Shown: one piece after another, positions 56,201 through 63,888 of the stretch
How positions within the stretch are numbered: position 1 is the stretch's first letter
Layout of the letters: each line of letters starts with the position of its first letter
NCBI GenBank assembly: GCA_944548615.1
Contig: OX155955.1
Location: 4,980,517 to 5,044,516 of the forward strand
Length of the DNA: 64,000 nucleotides
Direction of reading: 5' to 3'
Source: Micropterix aruncella
Taxonomy: Eukaryota > Arthropoda > Insecta > Lepidoptera > Micropterigidae
Program-made: the position numbers and the translations under genes
The notes under the pieces: model-generated
The model's input: only the letters and a program-made list of their open reading frames with translations
The model's database searches: none
What the model was told of the DNA's origin: nothing

Positions 56201-59200
56201 AAATTTTTTCAGTATTGAGAAAACAAAACGGAAAACAGTATACGAATTTGCAGAATCGGAAAAAAACTTTGAATAAAACCAATATCATTATTAGGCTCAA
56301 ATATTTTCTTTTGACTACATTAATTAACTCAAATATCTTAATGTAATCTAGTTTTATTTAATTCTATTTTTATTCTATTTATCGTATAATCAATTTGTAA
56401 GTAAAAATATACAAAACAAATTTTGTTCAAACTATCTCATTGTTCTTTGTTTAGTTGTTAAATGTGGAGAAAATCTGGAGAAAAGAAAGCGCATGAGATG
56501 ATTTTCCGTTACTAAAGGGACAAAATGGCACCTTAATACACTTTCAGAAAAATTATAGTCTTGGAACTTAATTTATTAGTTTTCAGTCTTCGTTTGTACA
56601 TTATGAAGATATCAGATAAATTGACAATTTACAGCAACGCATAAAGCGTTGAATGTATGGGAAGATGGAACAGAAATCAGAACTGTAACATTTCTGCAAA
56701 GTTTAATTCTTAAAGCATGGTTGAAAATTATGCTATTGAGTAAAAACAATATTGATGACGATTTATTTATTTAATATCTTAAAAAACTCAATCAGAGTAG
56801 CTAGTTACAGTGAAAACTTAATTTTCATTATATTTTTAGTTTGCATAATAATGATAATAATACAAATAAATTACATAATTTTGATCATAATGACAAAAAA
56901 AGTAAAATGTAACATAATGGCACTCATTCTACATTCTACAATGATTTGTTTGTCTACATTGGGTTAGTTTGTTAATAACCTTCTTTAACAGTATTTACAA
57001 AGGTCGTCATTTTACACTACTCAAATATGATTTATATTTCAGTCAATGTTATATCAAAACTTAGTTACATTTAATTTAATTGCAGTGTCAATCGATCACT
57101 TAATAATAAGTCACTTCAGGTAAATTAACATTATAAGATTCATTTAGTAGCGTTCTCTCGGATATTTGAAAAAAAAAACTTTTACAAACACATTTTATTA
57201 TTCCGTTGAAAGAAAATGCGATATCGGGAATGTTGATTCTTTAAGTAAGATTTTATTTTTTATTTTCGTCTTCCGTTCCCAGTAGGGCCGTTAAACTTTT
57301 CATCGGAATATCTTTCTTCGAGTCTTCCTGGCACAAATACCAGTCAGCAAATGAGATAATTCGTTTGCACTATAAAGTTTTCGAAAAAAATAAATATTTT
57401 AGCAGACTCGCGGCTAACATAATCGTAACGCGGCTAACATAACCCTTGGAGTAAATGGGTATTTTCATGGATGCATCTGTGTCTTTTGCAGGATTTTCGG
57501 CGACATCGACTTAAAGTACTATAACTACGAAACTACTACACCAATCATAAAAAGAACAACTGCACAATGATTGCATTGAAATTTCGAATATAGAATATTG
57601 AAATATCATTTTGTAAAACAATTAGATAATTATGAATAAATATGAGAACGTCAAAGAAGTGAAAAAAACGCGCGACCAGATCTAGTCGTATCATACTCAA
57701 CGGATAATTGTTTCACAACCTGATTTGGTCGTATCGTGCATACTCAACGGGTTAAGATCGAACGGGAAGCGTATTATTGCAGAAGAGAAAATGCGAGCTG
57801 CGGTACGTTCGGTCGTTTAAAAAAAAGTCGTTCAAAATTACATTATTATACGATAAATGGAATCAGCGACAGTTTCAGAAACTGAATGTAATAAAATAAA
57901 TATTTTATAAATTAAGTTATAACATTAGAAACTAATAAAAAATAAAATATACAATACGACCGACGCACGATGCTTTCCTATGTCCTCTTATTTTTGCGGT
58001 CTCGGCGATTACGCATCAGATTTATTCCCATAAGACATCGCGAGACGGCATAAAGGAGAGGTTTAGAGGCTACCTAATGGTAGTTCGGAGAGGGGTTTCG
58101 GTCCCGAAGAGCGAAAGGAAGCGCGGAGAAAAGGAGTAACGGTGCGCTTGCAGGGCTACTGCGACGTGTTCCTGAAGTGCCGGTCGGTTGACGCGGAGGG
58201 GCCGCTGGCGCGCCTCAAGAACCTGCTGCTGTCGCGGCGCACGCTGCAGTCCGTGGGCGGCTGGGTCACGCGCCACTGGTGGGCCGTGCTGCTGGGCGGC
58301 GTGGGCCTCGTGTGCCTGCTGGGCGGCTGCGTCAAGTGCTGCGCCGTGCACACGCCCAGCTCCAACCCCAAGCGGCCCCCGGCCCGGCGGCTGGCCCACA
58401 CGCTGGGCCGGCCCGTGCAGACGCTGCGCCGCATGCGCCGGCCGCGCGCACCGCCCGCCGCCCCCGCCCCCGCCGGCGCGCCCGCCGAGCCGCGCGCCCA
58501 CCGAGGTACGCCCCCTCGCACCCGTTCGCCGCCTGCATTCGCAAACCTCCTAACCAATTCACAAACTCCATTCCGTAACGCAAACTCCAATTTTACTCAT
58601 TTAGGCTATTGAGTACTTCAGTGATAATGTTCAATTTCAAGGTGAATATTTCAAATCATAGGCTTTAATACAACAAACTCAAACTTTACTCTGTTCGACG
58701 GGTATGTTTTTATAAAAATCACAATAATCCTCGGACATAAAATGCAAGATATCATCGATATCTTAATATTTCCCACCTGTAATTTTAATACATCCACCGT
58801 CAATCGATTATAATTCATATACTTCGCTCGACTGATATATGATATCGTAATCGTAACATTATTATTATTATTACTTTTACACACAAGTGGAATAATTGCT
58901 GATATATCTGAATATAATACTGAGTAACATTACAATTTCTGTTCTTTCTGTAAGATATGCGTACAATCTTTCTTCAAATATATATTTATACTGCACGCTT
59001 CGACTGCTTCAGCGGGTAAAAAATTTCACCGTTCCACAATTCGGTCGGTTAGGAAATGTTTCCTGGGATTCCTGCGGAATCATGTTTTTTTCAGCTTAAA
59101 GTTGCATCCTCCGAAATGATGCTCGTAGTTTCGCTCGAACATAGAATGCGATTCGGAGCAATCGTAGCATCCGTTAAGGATCCTATGTCTCAATGAGACC

Positions 59201-62200
59201 ACCTCTAATCCGACGATCCTGGGGTATGGGTAGTTGCAATCTGCAGTCATTCTGCTGCAGTGAGAATTTGCAATCACGGATAAACTTTCACCCCTCTGGA
59301 TATAATATGTCAAAATCATATCATTTCCCAGGATGAAATATGATTTCTAACACTTTCTAGCGTACATTTTTTAATAAATTACTTGTGGACGATAGTTTTA
59401 AAGACAAGATAGGCAACGAGTGTTTCATTATCCTCTCTCACTGTTTGCTGTTCGATTCCACTATCTCCATATACTGGATTTGATGCATTTAGAATAATAA
59501 TATTCAAATTATTATTGTCCAAAATTATAACATTGTTCTCATCGATTGGTTCTCATTAGCTAGATATTTAGTTTCAAACATGAGATATTGTCGTCAAAGA
59601 CTACAGGAACACGTTGTATAAATGCCAGATCATTCAATTGAGACAGTAACTCGTCACTATGGTGTCAATGATGATATGTGTTAGATTCTGCTCGAGCACC
59701 ACATCTGAAAGGGATTTTTTTTTAATTTTGGTAATAAAGTAATACATTAGAAAAATCTATAATTAAATAAAATTAAAATTATTTAAAACTTCGATTAATT
59801 ACAGATAATAATGCCTACCTCTGTTCTGAAAGTTATTATTGTATAAGAGGACACAATTTTAAGCTGGAGAAAACGCGATTCCACATGAATCCCAGGAAAC
59901 ATTTCATGACCAACCGTATTGTGGACCAGTGGAACAGTTTACCTGCCGAAGTGGTTGAAGCGAGTAGTGTCAACATGTTCAAAAATAGACTAGACGGACA
60001 CCTTAAACAGAAATTGTAGTTGTACTCAGTTTTATATTCAGACATATCAGCAATCATGCTGCCTGTCTGTAAATGTAATAATAATAATAATAATAATAAT
60101 AAGAAAAACTCCATCACACACATTTGTAAGTTATTTACTACGCAATAACGCATGAGTATCACATAAATTATTTTGTGATACTCATAAGTTATTATGTGAT
60201 ATTCACCATTAGTAGATTTCAATTATTTTTTGCTTATCAATGTATTTTACGCACCGTAAAGTTGTAAACAACGGACAAGTCATCAAAATAAAACCTGAAC
60301 AGCTGTCATTCTCGAACAAAATGGCCGAACGCTGAGGACTTTGCAGTTTCTATAACCAAATTGGACTTGAATGATTTTTCTGTTGCGGATTAGGGCTATC
60401 TTTTATTTGAAGTCAAAATATAATTTTGTTCCAAATTGGACTTACGAGGTTTGCGAATGAAGCCATCAACATGCTAGTCGGCATTGTTACTCCGATGATT
60501 TATTACACTTTTAACACACTGTAAAAATCATCATTATCTTATTGAAATCGTCATATCCAATCATCTTCTTGAAAAATCATTAAAATAAATGTTTTCATGG
60601 ATATGGTTTAGGTGTTCATGGACTATAAATTAACAAATATTTCATATATACAAATAATATTTTTTTATGTCTGCAGAATAAATCAAGTACCTATTTATTA
60701 TTTTAGTATGTTGTAGCTCCCTAACATCCAATTTTTTTTTGACAAAACGTCTATTGCAGTGAATTGAATCAATCGTAAGATTTTTGATAATATAATGTAC
60801 CTACTTAAAAAACAGATAAATCTTCAGAATCTAGATTTTAAGTTCTGTTTTATTTCTGTATAAATTTATGGTATATCTGATTTTATCTACCTATATACCT
60901 TTGAAATAGAGATTTGAGATATTTAAAAAAATGTGAATGGCAGTTATTTGCATTCATATGCAGGAAATTAGCTATCAAAGTTTTTTTAATAGATTTTTTA
61001 TAAAAAGAATATACAAATCGATGCATCGATAAGCAGTAAATCCCCTCAAATATATGGGTAATGTAAAATGAAAGGTTATGTTGGGGTAAAGTGGGGGAAT
61101 TCCAATCAGCCATTTTTCGGTGGATAGGCATTAATTAAAAATACTAAATTGACATGACAGGTAGAGAAGATATTAGGAATCGTCATTCGAGTGAAGCAAT
61201 GGGGGATCCATGTAAAAAGAAACAAAAAAGAAAAATATCACTCTTTACGTTTGGATCTATGTACAGCATCGCCTTTAGGAAAATATGGCCTATCATCTCG
61301 AACTATATAATAAGCGCCGTAACTATATAATTCCAATTCAGTCAGGCGGCGATTAGTATTACGCCTCAATAGGAATAATCCCGATCGAACTAGTGCAGTG
61401 CGGCTTTCGGTGAAAACTGAGTATTTCGTTTAATTAGTTGTATTTGTCAAACTTAGAAATAACAATGTGTAGCGAGGTAGTCTCATCGGGCTCGCTCAGG
61501 GAGAGCGTCGCGATTGGAATTCCGTCGTTTTACCCCGGGCGGGAATCGGTAAGGAGGAAGGGGGAAGGGGGTGTCGGGCGGTAGCAGTGAGCGTTGGCGG
61601 TGTTTAGGTTCGGCGCCGGCGTCGGCGGGGGGCGGCGCGGGGGGCGCGGGGGGCGCGGGGCGGCCGCGGGGGGCGCCACACAAGGTCTGACAGGAGCAGG
61701 GCGGGGGGGGCCGGGCGGGCGGGGGGGCGGCGGGCGAGCACGACCGCCGCTGCTCGGGGCAGAACCGGCGCAACGACGCCCTGCAGCGCTCGCGCCGGCC
61801 CGCCCCCGCCCCCGCCCCCGCACCCCCCCACGGCGCTCCGCAGCCCGACCCGCATCGACCCTTCCGGAAACTAGGTGAGAACGCCCCGCCCGCATCTATC
61901 CCTATCCTCATTATGCGCCCTTATCCGTTTATCACGTTTATTAAATAACCTTATGCGTTTTTATAACTCGCCCTGTCCATTTTCAAACCAGCTCGCCGTT
62001 TCTACCTTCGCCGGTTTATTCTTTAAAACTGCCACTCTCGCTCGGTTCTCGGAAACGCGAGCGGATCTCACCTTCGATTCGAAGCGGCGTCCGAACGAAT
62101 ATAGACGGCGAAGCGGTGCAAACGACCGTTGATATTTTAAATGTCTTCAAAAAATCTCCTCCCTCGTTCCTATTCTCCAACGAATCTAATGAAAAAATCG

Positions 62201-63774
62201 CAAAAGAATTAGCGCTAATGAACTGCCATTTATTATAGTTATCTTTTTCCGATTTTATAATAGTATCCCCGAAACTTACATAATATCAATGGCAAACCAT
62301 AATAAAAATTAAATTGATAACTAGGAGCAAGCGAACAGTTTTTTTTTTGTACTGTTTTAGTAACGAGTATATTTTTATGGTAGATAATATCACCAGAAAA
62401 CTTATTATCAGAGACACAGACGGCGATTGTTTTTTAATAAAAACCTGTATTTTCTTTGGCACTTGTGTCATTGCAAAATTCTGTTGCTATTTTTTCATAG
62501 ATTAATTCTAAGTTCGAAAGTCCCGCAATTATGAAATTGTCTGATCCAGTTCAGCGGTTCTTTTTTGAACACTCTCGATAGTTCGTTTTTCTCACCCTAA
62601 ATACGGAATCCACATTTAGAATGCGTACTCGAGTATTGGGCATACTCGGAAGACATTATACGTAGGCTAGTCATACACGGAAGGAATGCCTTTCGAATAT
62701 TTAAAATGTCGAATAAGATACAGGTTAGAGTTCGCTCAAGATAGCAATTATGTTCTCGATCCGCTTTAGATCTTCGGTTATGGCGACTCGCATATCTACG
62801 AGCGTGCGATTTTTAATTCTACTTCGTGCGGCATTTACTAATCGAAAGATTGCAGGCGGATAGCCGATCGCACAGTTACCCGCGGGGCCCTACCGAAGCT
62901 CAAACTTTAAGACCTTCGCGGCTCACCCTCGCCTATATATCTTCCGATCCTCGGTTTGCGGTATATATCCTGCAACCTTATACGTATTATACCGATCGCA
63001 GAATTGAAGTCGGAGAGGCACTACACTAGAAGAGGCATTCGGGGGCGCCCCGCGAGCGAGCTCACCGTCTTCCTCGAGTTATCGCCGGAGTCTCGGGCGG
63101 TAATTCGTTTATCTCGGTGTGGGTTCGCTAATGGCCCTTTTCGCCTCGCTTAGGTTTATTCGTCCGCGCGTGTTTTATCTCTTCGCCGGCATCGATGCGG
63201 GCTTCGATCCCATCGGCGTATGCGACGATCCTCGCTCGACGAGTCTATACGCTTCCTCATCGCCTCTCGCTCTACTCCGACGCGCGTCAATATCCTCTTG
63301 TAAATTTGTATATTAACTGTATATTGGGTCATTGTAGATTTGTAAACGACGGGACTGCGAGAGCCTTCGGTCGCCTCGCGGGCGACGGAGGGCTCTCGGG
63401 CGAGGTGGGACGCGGGACGAGGCATTGTTTGTGTCACAGCGGTGAGCGGCGACGGGCGCATCGGCTTCGCGGAGGGGGCGCTGTTCCGGCTGGAGGAGCC
63501 GTCCGTGGAGCTGCACTTCCCGCGCATCATCGTGGGCTACCGGGCGGTGGGCGGGGCGGAGGCGGAGGGGGGCGCGGGGGGCGAGGGCCGGCCGCTGGTG
63601 CTGCAGCCGCGCTGCGTGTTCCGCGCGGCCGACGTGCTGCTGGAGGCGGGGGAGGAGCGCGGCGGCCCGTTTGGGGGGGAGCGCGGCGGCCCGTTTGGGG
63701 GGGAGCGCGGCGGCCCGTTCGGCGAGGAGCGCGGCCGCCTGTTCCGTGCCCGCGACGACGACGCCCGCTCCTAA
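41099..63774 (+). CDS. kuz: ADAM10 / Kuzbanian metalloprotease gene, 3' part (exons listed separately)
   Basis: Spliced gene for a type I membrane zinc protease of the ADAM10 family, the alpha-secretase that sheds Notch and other surface proteins. Exons seen: 41099-41258, 42415-42622, 43369-43533, 44088-44259, 44966-45177, 47228-47580, 53639-53808, 55542-55813, 58154-58505, probably 61608-61874 and 63440-63774. All joins of the first nine keep phase with GT-AG borders. In order they give late prodomain, furin site RHRR, metalloprotease with [12 protein letters not shown] split over an intron, Met-turn NFIMFAS, disintegrin and Cys-rich regions, one membrane span and the juxtamembrane [12 protein letters not shown] signature typical of ADAM10. 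The signal peptide and first half of the prodomain were not found and are probably upstream or in short exons. Introns carry MITEs, LINE fragments and a 132-bp tandem array. The family assignment is secure; the tail after exon 9 is less certain. Confidence 0.93.
41940..42080 (+). mobile_element. SINE/LINE tail with (ATT)n
   Basis: TTAGCTGTAAGAGATTGCCG and GGTAATAAGCCCACATAGT resemble the tail of the tRNA-derived SINE at 51.46-51.71 kb (GGTTGTAAGAGATTGTCATA, CAATAAACCCGCCCATTGTG). It ends in an (ATT)8 microsatellite at 42052-42076. The head is not recognisable here. Confidence 0.5.
42415..42622 (+). CDS. kuz: kuz exon, end of prodomain with furin site and start of protease domain
   Basis: Acceptor TTTTTTTTCAG at 42414, donor GAT|GTGAGT at 42622/42623; enters phase 2, leaves phase 0. 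It encodes [12 protein letters not shown], then the proprotein-convertase site RHRR at 42515-42526, then [10 protein letters not shown], the conserved start of the mature ADAM10 catalytic domain. Cleavage after RHRR is expected in the secretory pathway and would release the inhibitory prodomain. Confidence 0.92.
42515..42526 (+). other. kuz: Furin / proprotein convertase site RHRR
   Basis: Codons AGA CAT CGC AGG at the boundary between prodomain and NTC-start of the mature protease, where ADAM10 proteins carry a basic R-X-K/R-R site. Confidence 0.8.
42770..42832. repeat. Long hairpin in kuz intron 2
   Basis: AGAAAAGGATTAAAGATAGA pairs with TCTATCTTTAATCTTATTCT around a short GGAGGTCGTCC loop; about 27 bp of nearly perfect stem. 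The right arm runs into a sequence shared with 2459-2620 (TTCTTCTTTTGGTGCCATGT...), so one arm probably came from an inserted LINE end. Confidence 0.65.
42825..42990 (-). mobile_element. LINE 3'-end fragment, probably RTE type (copy 2)
   Basis: Shares TCTTTTGGTGCCATGTCC, TTTGGCTAT/ATTGGCTATTAC, GATTTCTGAAA and the CTCTTCTTCC pieces with 2459-2620. In reverse it ends with GGACATGGCACCAAAAGAAG, a style of 3' end I associate with insect RTE elements. No reading frame survives. Confidence 0.35.
43369..43533 (+). CDS. kuz: kuz exon, metalloprotease domain N-terminal part
   Basis: Exon of exactly 55 codons, phase 0 at both ends, after TTTTTTTCACAG and before AAG|GTATTT. It encodes the segment with [20 protein letters not shown] and FEVQRIK, which corresponds to the first helix and strand of the reprolysin fold in ADAM10. 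No catalytic residues lie here. Composition is ordinary for the window. Confidence 0.9.
44088..44259 (+). CDS. kuz: kuz exon, metalloprotease domain middle
   Basis: Acceptor TTTATCATTAG, donor TTGG|GTAAGT; phase 0 in, phase 1 out. It encodes IDDDSACN...[25 protein letters not shown], with the conserved FCLAYVFT block of ADAM10. The split glycine codon at its end is completed by the next exon (GG|GC) to give Gly-Leu-Ala-Trp. Confidence 0.92.
44966..45177 (+). CDS. kuz: kuz exon, catalytic zinc-binding exon
   Basis: Begins after CTATTACAG and ends CCT|GTGAGT; phase 1 in, phase 0 out. It encodes [50 protein letters not shown]. The HExxHNxGxxH zinc site is present; its last histidine and the following Asp are the first two codons of the next exon. 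The catalytic Glu is intact, so the protease should be active. Confidence 0.95.
45471..45754 (+). mobile_element. TTAA-flanked MITE (TIR TTAACCC), copy 1, kuz intron 5
   Basis: 284-bp non-coding element from TTAACCCGTTGAGTATGATA to ACTCCAAGGGTTAA. The ends are inverted (CCCGTTGAGTA / CCCTTGGAGTA) and abut TTAA on both sides, the layout of piggyBac-type elements. The first 80 bp contain an internal duplication of GTTGAGTATGATACGACCA. A second copy lies inverted at 57.4 kb. Confidence 0.75.
45850..46880 (-). mobile_element. CR1/L2-type LINE 3' fragment in kuz intron 5
   Basis: On the minus strand broken frames read [20 protein letters not shown] near 46650-46590, [20 protein letters not shown] near 46210-46150, and [20 protein letters not shown] near 46030-45980. 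These are the conserved C-terminal blocks of CR1/L2-like ORF2 (RPILEYAS.W, RGDLIE..K, VVD.WN.LP.EVV.A.S.N.FK). A 3' UTR follows and ends in a TTATTATT (AAT)n tail. Frameshifts and stops show it is dead. Confidence 0.75.
47228..47580 (+). CDS. kuz: kuz exon, end of protease domain and start of disintegrin domain
   Basis: Follows TTCTCGTTGCAG and ends TGCAG|GTGACG; phase 0 in, phase 2 out. It starts with [10 protein letters not shown], completing the zinc site, then has the Met-turn block [54 protein letters not shown] and finally CHRRYDTQC. Codon third positions are almost all G or C, unlike the preceding exons. The last 82 nt of this exon, with its donor, are the first unit of the 28-copy 132-bp array. 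Retention of the downstream intron would stop translation at the TGA inside the donor (AGG TGA), removing the rest of the disintegrin, Cys-rich and membrane regions. Confidence 0.95.
47499..51194 (+). repeat. 132-bp tandem array: 28 exact copies of exon end + 5' splice site
   Basis: Unit of 132 bp: 82 nt identical to the 3' end of the kuz exon (from ACCCCCGCTCCG to CACGCAGTGCAG), then the GTGACG donor and 50 nt of intron ending CTCTCTCTTA. Copies start at 47499 + 132n, n = 0-27; the last runs to about 51193. The donor GT recurs at 47581 + 132n up to 51145. I saw one base difference over the array, A to T at 50699 in copy 25. The unit is a multiple of three, but each copy has in-frame TGA and TAA, so the array is not coding as a whole. 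There is no good 3' splice site before the repeated exon pieces. It lies wholly in the intron except for copy 1. Confidence 0.98.
51194..51340 (+). repeat. Decayed edge copy of the 132-bp unit
   Basis: Directly after the 28 exact copies, sequence similar to the unit continues with many substitutions: GCCCGGGGCTGCCGACGCTG stands for GCCCAGGGCTGCCACCGCCG, and CACTGCAGATAACC for CACGCAGTGCAGGTGACG. The splice donor GT is AT here. A further partial piece (CTCTCGCTTGCGGTGGC) follows. This is the usual picture at the edge of a homogenised tandem array. Confidence 0.75.
51459..51715 (+). mobile_element. tRNA-derived SINE
   Basis: The head resembles a tRNA: GGCCCAG / CTGGGTC form a 7-bp acceptor stem, there is a D-arm-like AGTGGTTAGG, an anticodon-like hairpin, a TCCCGG/CCGGGA-type T arm with a perfect B box GGTTCGACTCC (51502-51512), a discriminator A and a genomic CCA (51524-51526). 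An encoded CCA points to retroposition of a mature-like tRNA. A non-tRNA body follows with TTGTAAGAGATTGTCATATG and ends near CAATAAATAG. It sits in the kuz intron just after the 132-bp array. Confidence 0.75.
51815..52480 (+). repeat. Long-inverted-repeat family A, copy 4 (diverged)
   Basis: Starts with TTCGGGCGAACCCGTCATTC and shares, in order, GACGAATACAGTCCACCGTT, TAGCCCGTTAGAGATC and GATTTCTCCATCC with the copies at 1.3, 5.3 and 20.1 kb. The distal part (CGAGGAGGCTAC, GTGAGTTGAGCC) matches the end of copy 2 at 6.0 kb. No reading frame or terminal transposon signature is recognised. Confidence 0.6.
52610..53290 (-). mobile_element. CR1/L2-type LINE reverse-transcriptase fragment in kuz intron 6
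   Basis: Minus-strand frame 53288-53043 reads [23 protein letters not shown] and [14 protein letters not shown], equal to the RT catalytic FADD block and the LNV.KC.VLHIGKNN motif of CR1/L2 LINEs. Further along, broken frames give KDLGVTV-like and [14 protein letters not shown] pieces. It is frameshifted and non-functional. Confidence 0.75.
53639..53808 (+). CDS. kuz: kuz exon, disintegrin domain
   Basis: Acceptor CCTTTATTTACAG, donor AACG|GTAAGA; phase 2 in, phase 1 out. It encodes [35 protein letters not shown] and [14 protein letters not shown], matching the ADAM10 disintegrin cysteine pattern (GPCC..., C..DSDCA-like). There is no RGD motif, as is usual for ADAM10. Composition is intermediate between the AT-rich and GC-rich exons. 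Confidence 0.93.
54858..54990 (-). mobile_element. LINE 3' tail with (TAA)n
   Basis: In reverse reads CGAGATCCGATCTGGACGTA then CAATAAAGCTGCACATGCAG and an (AAT)n run. The same tail occurs at 3803-3905 and 45850-45970 and is the 3' UTR of the CR1/L2-type LINE. Confidence 0.55.
55017..55236 (+). mobile_element. Non-autonomous Helitron-like element (lepidopteran type)
   Basis: Begins TCCTACTAATATTATAAACG and reaches a GC-rich hairpin ACGCGGGTGAAACCGCTGGG just before GGTAGT. It has TTTGTATGTATGTATGGATG and the 'CTTTCACGC..AAACTACTGAATGGATTTTGATGAAA' type body. A 5' TC, a 3' hairpin ahead of a TAGT end and no target duplication are Helitron features. The family is widespread in moths and butterflies, to my knowledge. 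Confidence 0.65.
55542..55813 (+). CDS. kuz: kuz exon, cysteine-rich region
   Basis: Acceptor GCGGTTGCAG, donor TTCCAG|GTGAGA; phase 1 in, phase 0 out. It encodes [20 protein letters not shown], a Gly/Ser linker ([15 protein letters not shown]), then LCQLACQAG and [11 protein letters not shown]. The [10 protein letters not shown] and PGSPC-F blocks are ADAM10 hallmarks. The Gly/Ser run, built of GGCTCGGGGGG-type repeats, appears longer than in the vertebrate protein and looks like local slippage. Confidence 0.93.
57439..57755 (-). mobile_element. TTAA-flanked MITE (TIR TTAACCC), copy 2, inverted, kuz intron 8
   Basis: Reverse-complement copy of the 45,471 element; nearly the whole length aligns, with one short extra segment (AAAAAGAACAACTGCACAAT) in the middle. 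One terminal TTAA has changed to ATAA. It is in the opposite orientation to copy 1, with exons 6, 7 and 8 between them. Confidence 0.75.
58154..58505 (+). CDS. kuz: kuz exon, membrane-proximal, transmembrane and cytoplasmic start
   Basis: Acceptor GCGCTTGCAG, donor CGAG|GTACGC; phase 0 in, phase 1 out. It encodes [20 protein letters not shown], then the membrane span around [19 protein letters not shown], then [16 protein letters not shown] and a basic tail ending APAEPRAHR. The order and spacing match ADAM10 closely. The GC-rich tail contains Pro/Ala/Arg runs. Confidence 0.95.
58880..59330 (-). mobile_element. CR1/L2-type LINE 3' fragment
   Basis: Minus-strand frames read GCNFKLKKT, then [20 protein letters not shown] and [14 protein letters not shown]. 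They parallel the + strand fragment at 59.8 kb ([34 protein letters not shown]). A stop and a frameshift separate the pieces. Confidence 0.65.
59830..60105 (+). mobile_element. CR1/L2-type LINE 3' end with (AAT)n tail
   Basis: Reads [39 protein letters not shown] and [17 protein letters not shown] then stop at about 60019. A 3' UTR (ATATCAGCAATCATGCTGCC) and (AAT)9 at 60077-60103 follow. This is the best preserved C-terminus of this LINE family in the window. Confidence 0.75.
60106..61607. other. kuz intron, no exon recognised
   Basis: AT-rich intron sequence between the LINE end and the GC-rich tail exon. Nothing else supported. Confidence 0.45.
61608..61874 (+). CDS. kuz: Probable alternative cytoplasmic-tail exon of kuz, with in-frame TGA
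   Basis: GC-rich block ending in a good donor (CTAG|GTGAGA). With the acceptor TGTTTAG at 61607 it is 267 nt (89 codons), entering and leaving in phase 1, so it fits between the 58,505 and 63,440 splice sites. In that frame there is a TGA at 61688-61690. Downstream of the TGA the frame reads [20 protein letters not shown] and ends HRPFRKL, which looks like ordinary basic tail sequence. The acceptor has a poor pyrimidine tract; an alternative AG at 61693 would be out of phase with the previous exon. Inclusion would shorten the tail unless the TGA is read through or is a sequence error. Confidence 0.4.
   Translation, partial: VRRRRRRGAARGARGARGGRGGRHTRSDRSRAGGAGRAGGRRASTTAAARGRTGATTPCSARAGPPPPPPPHPPTALRSPTRIDPSGN
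61875..63439. other. kuz intron; CpG-rich second half
   Basis: From about 62540 to the terminal exon the sequence is rich in CG dinucleotides (TCGAT, CGCGAGCGAG, TCGCC), unlike typical introns here. No exon is supported; it may be unmethylated or regulatory sequence, or simply share the GC bias of the adjoining exons. Confidence 0.35.
63440..63774 (+). CDS. kuz: Probable terminal kuz exon (cytoplasmic C-terminus)
   Basis: Acceptor TTTGTGTCACAG at 63439, phase 1 in, stop TAA at 63772-63774, polyadenylation signal AATAAA at 63883. It reads [20 protein letters not shown], then [17 protein letters not shown], an acidic/glycine stretch, and three copies of an 8-residue [12 protein letters not shown] repeat encoded by a 24-bp tandem repeat (63654-63725). 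The phase matches both the 58,505 and 61,874 donors. I do not recognise the sequence as a known ADAM10 tail, so linkage to kuz rests on phase, position, composition and the poly(A) signal. It could instead belong to another transcript. Confidence 0.55.
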
Positions 63775-63882
63775 TCCCTCCCGACGACGTTCCTTTCGCG
63801 GACCTATTTTTATTTTCCAATTTTTTCAATGCGGTTACGTTTATTCGCATCGTAGGCTAGTCGACTAGGTAATTTTAAGAGA

Positions 63883-63888
63883 AATAAA
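63883..63888 (+). promoter_or_regulatory. Polyadenylation signal AATAAA
   Basis: Canonical AATAAA about 110 nt after the TAA of the terminal exon. It supports the end of the transcript here. Confidence 0.5.

Noticed and set aside
57439..57755. Treating the inverted TTAACCC sequences as part of kuz regulation (conserved enhancer)
   Set aside because: Inverted ends and TTAA borders identify them as a MITE; similarity between introns is explained by transposition.
61483..61911. Long minus-strand frames over the GC-rich tail exon (also at 58070-58590, 47198-47557 and 63527-63850)
   Set aside because: They mirror GC-rich kuz exons, where stop codons are rare in all frames; low-complexity Ala/Arg/Pro translations.
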